A stretch of 64,000 nucleotides of DNA from Pelosinus sp. GTDB taxonomy: Bacteria > Bacillota > Negativicutes > DSM-13327. The notes below the pieces were generated by a model. That model made no database searches, had not been told where the DNA came from, and was given only the letters and a program-made list of their open reading frames with translations. Position 1 is the stretch's first letter, and every line of letters starts with the position of its first letter. Positions 61,393-64,000 of this stretch are shown here, piece after piece. The translations under genes were made by a program, and so were the position numbers. Location: NCBI GenBank assembly GCA_029239675.1, contig JARBUM010000003.1, positions 1 to 64,000 on the forward strand, read 5' to 3'.

Positions 61393-62616
61393 TTAGCTTT
61401 GAGTCGTCGAGTATATTTTATAACGTATTTCTTTAAACAAAAGCAGGGTTGAGAATACCAATGCCAGCATAAGAGCAAAGCCAATTAAAAAGACAACCCC
61501 TTCCCATCCATACCAGCTTAAAAACTGTCCTCCCATTGTCCCTAAGATACTAGCTCCCCCATAGTAAAAGAGCAAATATAAGGACGCTGCCTGAGCTTTA
61601 TCAAAAAGGGCACACTTTCCCACCCAACTACTTGCAACAGAATGACTGCCAAAAAAACCAAAAGTTAACATTGCAACACCGATAATTTTTATATATAAAT
61701 TACTGTGTAAGGTAATCAGACAACCCAAAAGCATAATACCAATAGACAAGCATAAAATTCTCGAACTACCGTGATCATCAGCAAGCTTTCCCATATAGGT
61801 AGAACTAAATGTTCCAATTAGATATACCACAAAAATACAACCAACGACCGTCTGACTCAAGTTATATGGTGGAGACATCAAAGAATAGCCAATATAATTG
61901 TATAAGGTTACAAACCCGCCCATAATTAAAAAGCCAATCCCATTCAATAATAATAACTCTGTATTTCGTAAATTCCTAGCCAGGGCAGAAAATACTTCTT
62001 TTAATTCTCTTTTTTCTGGTGAAAAGTTAGAAGACTCTGGTAGACCAACCCAAAACCAAATACTAGCCAAAAGGCTAATCACACCAATACCAGCTAATGC
62101 AATATGCCAAGAAAACAAGTCTGTTAATGTACTAACAATAATACGGCCAGCCAAGCCACCAACAGAGTTACCACTAATATAAATGCCCATAACCAAGCCT
62201 GCAACCTTCGGATCAAACTCCTCATTCACATATGCCATAGCAATGGCGGGATATCCTGCTAGCATGATTCCCTGTAAAGCCCGTAACGCTAATAATAATT
62301 CAAAGTTATGAGTAAAAGAAATTATAATGGCCAAGACTGCAGAGCTTAGTAAGGCCATAACCATTACTGTTTTTCTCCCTCTTATATCTGATAGCCATGA
62401 CATAAATAGCATACACGCAGCCAGAAATCCTGTCACGAAGGATATGGATAAGCTAGCATAAGATGGTGCTACTTTAAATTCGGCTGAGAAAGCTGGAATT
62501 AAGGGTTGGGTGCAATAGAGCAATGCAAAAGTAACAAAACTTCCCCAAAACAGAGCTGATATTCCTCGCCAATAACGTCTGCTGCCTTTTTGTATATATT
62601 CTCTCATAACATTCAA
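61393..62616 (-). CDS. MFS exporter, YnfM-like
   Basis: 407 residues, 12 membrane segments. The MFS loop 2-3 signature is WLSDIRGRKTVMVMALL. Segment FVTFALLYCTQPLIPAFSAEF resembles the YnfM/arabinose-efflux-like group. It is divergent from a LysR gene, as with ynfM and ynfL of E. coli. Substrate unknown. AGGAAGG precedes the ATG. Confidence 0.88.
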   Translation of the reverse strand: MNVMREYIQKGSRRYWRGISALFWGSFVTFALLYCTQPLIPAFSAEFKVAPSYASLSISFVTGFLAACMLFMSWLSDIRGRKTVMVMALLSSAVLAIIISFTHNFELLLALRALQGIMLAGYPAIAMAYVNEEFDPKVAGLVMGIYISGNSVGGLAGRIIVSTLTDLFSWHIALAGIGVISLLASIWFWVGLPESSNFSPEKRELKEVFSALARNLRNTELLLLNGIGFLIMGGFVTLYNYIGYSLMSPPYNLSQTVVGCIFVVYLIGTFSSTYMGKLADDHGSSRILCLSIGIMLLGCLITLHSNLYIKIIGVAMLTFGFFGSHSVASSWVGKCALFDKAQAASLYLLFYYGGASILGTMGGQFLSWYGWEGVVFLIGFALMLALVFSTLLLFKEIRYKIYSTTQS

Positions 62617-62687
62617 TCCTTCCTACGTCGTAAAACCCTCTTTCTTTATCTTAAACCTATAGCCATCATCCGTCCAATGCATCATAT

Positions 62688-62717
62688 ATATATAATCAAT
62701 GTGTTATAATTATATAT
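62688..62717. promoter_or_regulatory. Candidate LysR operator
   Basis: Inverted repeat ATATATAAT (62688-62696) and ATTATATAT (62709-62717), 12-nt spacer, in the divergent MFS/LysR intergenic region. A/T richness makes chance occurrence possible. Confidence 0.4.
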
Positions 62718-62767
62718 AATACGCAATCCTTTATCTTATCAAAAACTGTTAAAAGGTAGTGAATTCT

Positions 62768-63658
62768 ATGGAATGGCACCAACTTGAATATTTTAAATTA
62801 GTGGCTGAGCTACAGCATGTAACTCATGCCGCAGAACAATTATCGATTTCTCAACCTGCCCTTAGTCGTTCCATCGCAAAACTAGAAGAGGAATTAGGTT
62901 TTCCCCTCTTTGAACGTCGCGGCAAACACGTTGTTCTCAATCGTTATGGCGCCATCTTTCTGCAATATGTGGAAAGATCAATACAAGAGATTATCGCTGG
63001 AAAACAAGTTATTTACGATTTAATCCACCCTGATTACGGCAGCGTGTCTCTCTCTTTCCTACACTCCCTTGGTTCTAATCTAGTGCCTGGTCTACTAAGT
63101 AAATTCCGCTCCAAATATCCCACTATACAGTTTAAGCTTTATCAAAACGCTACCACTCTTCTTTTAGATCAATTAGAAGCAGGTGAAGTTGACTTATGCC
63201 TCTGCTCTCCAGTGACAAAAAGAGAACATATGGAGTGGGAGCCCCTCTTTACCGAAGAACTTTTTGTTGTCGTTCCACAGGGACATCGACTTGCTCATCG
63301 AAATTCCATTGAACTCAAAGAGATTGCTAATGATCCCATTATTACTTTTAAGAAGGATTATGGATTACGCATTTTAACAGACCATCTCTTTAATGAGGCA
63401 GAGTTAAATCCATTTATCACCTTTGAGGGCGAAGAAATTATGACTGTTGCTGGCCTTGTCGAAGCCAAATTAGGAGTGGCATTGATTCCCCATGTCTTTG
63501 GTTTAGATAACACTAATATTTCTTTTTTACCAGTCTCTAAACCTCAATGCCAGCGAGTTATTGGAATTGCTTGGGCAAAAGAACGTTATTTATCTCCCGC
63601 CGCCCAGAAGTTTAAAAACTTCGTGATACAATCTTTTTCAGTGAATTCATTTACCTAA
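62768..63658 (+). CDS. LysR-family regulator
   Basis: 296 residues. N-terminal helix-turn-helix (HVTHAAEQLSISQPALSRSIAKLEEEL) and a periplasmic-binding-like effector domain (SVSLSFLHSLGSNLVPGLLSKF onward). It probably controls the divergent MFS exporter and itself. ATG at 62768 is chosen; a GTG at 62759 is too close to AAAAGG. Confidence 0.9.
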   Translation: MEWHQLEYFKLVAELQHVTHAAEQLSISQPALSRSIAKLEEELGFPLFERRGKHVVLNRYGAIFLQYVERSIQEIIAGKQVIYDLIHPDYGSVSLSFLHSLGSNLVPGLLSKFRSKYPTIQFKLYQNATTLLLDQLEAGEVDLCLCSPVTKREHMEWEPLFTEELFVVVPQGHRLAHRNSIELKEIANDPIITFKKDYGLRILTDHLFNEAELNPFITFEGEEIMTVAGLVEAKLGVALIPHVFGLDNTNISFLPVSKPQCQRVIGIAWAKERYLSPAAQKFKNFVIQSFSVNSFT

Positions 63659-63696
63659 AGCTAAATAAGAGAAACACGCTATGCGTCCTTTTTGTT

Positions 63697-63784
63697 CCGG
63701 GATCAGAAAGTATATTGCTTTCTTTATTCCATGTAAGAACGACTAAGGCTTCTGCCTGCTTCTGAGGACTTAGTACAAGCCAAG
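63697..63784 (-). repeat. Dispersed repeat family A, copy 2
   Basis: Read on the minus strand it matches the copy at 46944-47026 along its length: GCTTGTACTAAG, CAGGCAGAAGCCTT, AGTCGTTCTTACATGG, then AGAAAGCAATATACTTTCTGAT. The AGAAAG/CTTTCT palindromic core is kept. Confidence 0.6.
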
Positions 63785-63923
63785 CCTTTCTTATCCAACC
63801 TAAGCAACAGGTTTATGCTATTATAATCGTAGGTTAGATATTAATAGGGTCGCGTTAATAACTATGTACCTGACGCGATCCTAAAAGCAATATGATTCAT
63901 CTTATACTTTCTCACATAATAAA

Positions 63924-63962
63924 CAAAAGACTTCTTCGCTTTTTCAGCGAAGAAGTCTTTTG
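63924..63962 (-). terminator. Terminator of the gene entering from the right edge
   Basis: 17-bp perfect stem (63924-63940 with 63946-63962), 5-nt loop, ending in TTTTG on both strands; on the minus strand it begins 2 nt after a likely stop codon. Confidence 0.8.
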
Positions 63963-63963
63963 C

Positions 63964-64000
63964 TTATGTAACTGCCACTCTTTTTACTTTTAGAAATATA
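63964..64000 (-). CDS. 3' end of an unidentified gene
   Basis: On the minus strand the last codons read IFLKVKRVAVT and a TAA stop (63964-63966), immediately followed by a strong terminator. The position fits the end of a gene that lies beyond the window. The fragment is too short to identify. Confidence 0.4.
   Translation of the reverse strand, partial: IFLKVKRVAVT

Larger units (their letters stand above)
63659..63963. other. Intergenic region after the LysR gene
   Basis: Holds the second copy of repeat family A, a 9-bp hairpin (63847-63855 with 63873-63881) that may terminate the LysR transcript, and the terminator at 63924-63962. I see no gene. Confidence 0.5.

Noticed and set aside
1-64000. 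CRISPR arrays, prophage, insertion sequences, tRNA and rRNA genes
   Set aside because: I looked for regular short repeats, integrase or transposase motifs and tRNA-like cloverleaf sequences on both strands and found none convincing.

Overview
The window looks like chromosome of a low-GC, endospore-forming anaerobe with a Gram-negative-type relative. The best guess is a member of the Sporomusaceae (Negativicutes), Pelosinus-like. This rests on gene content only: sporulation genes (gpr, spoIIP), a Firmicutes-type neighbourhood (rpsT-holA-comEC on one side, gpr-spoIIP-lepA on the other), a leucyl T-box, a lysine riboswitch, RNase J, an Hyf-type [NiFe] hydrogenase, a carbon monoxide dehydrogenase and an oxygen-labile Fe-S serine dehydratase. 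I see no tRNA, rRNA, CRISPR array, prophage or transposase. Most genes lie on the minus strand.

Layout. 1-7.1 kb: 5' tip of lepA, a small membrane protein, spoIIP, gpr, rpsT (plus), holA and comEC. 7.2-16.0 kb: a minus-strand sulfur-acquisition cluster. It holds a DUF2325 protein, a sulfonate/nitrate-type ABC importer, a tandem DUF2292 protein, a DUF1847 metal-binding protein, a cystine-type polar amino acid ABC importer and a PatB/MalY C-S lyase. It begins with a promoter that carries a perfect palindrome in its spacer and a leader with two intrinsic terminators. A matching short RNA motif precedes each terminator and a third copy lies inside the cluster. 16.1-19.3 kb: comEA, then a nicotinate phosphoribosyltransferase with an NrtR-type Nudix regulator whose promoter carries a tandem near-palindrome. 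19.4-22.2 kb: leuS with its T-box. 22.3-25.9 kb: small hypothetical genes, a DUF1858 protein and a soluble chemoreceptor-like protein. 26-33.1 kb: a galactose block (galK, galM-like epimerase, ROK repressor, mglBAC).

33.4-37.6 kb: aldo-keto reductase, a response regulator/PP2C phosphatase, a TlpA-like thioredoxin, lgt and ridA. 37.8-45.1 kb: a six-gene Hyf-like membrane hydrogenase operon (hyfB-C-E-F-G and a ferredoxin-HyfI fusion). 45.2-46.8 kb: sdaAB-sdaAA. 47.1-50.6 kb: a NarL-type response regulator that has no ATG, GTG or TTG start, then glcD-glcF. 50.7-54.7 kb: solitary cooS and RNase J. 54.9-57.8 kb: a sensor kinase with a sugar-diacid-type sensing domain, and a lysine permease under a lysine riboswitch. 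57.9-64.0 kb: YdjM-like membrane hydrolase, bacteriohemerythrin, a zinc-ribbon protein, a DMT exporter, a 46-residue Cys-rich protein, a YnfM-like MFS exporter with its divergent LysR gene, and the 3' tip of another gene.

How it fits together: the cell can take up sulfonates, cystine, galactose and lysine; it can ferment serine, oxidise glycolate- or lactate-type 2-hydroxyacids, oxidise CO and exchange electrons with H2. The most unusual material is regulatory: the repeated leader motif of the sulfur cluster, the missing canonical start of the response regulator, and two families of intergenic repeats.
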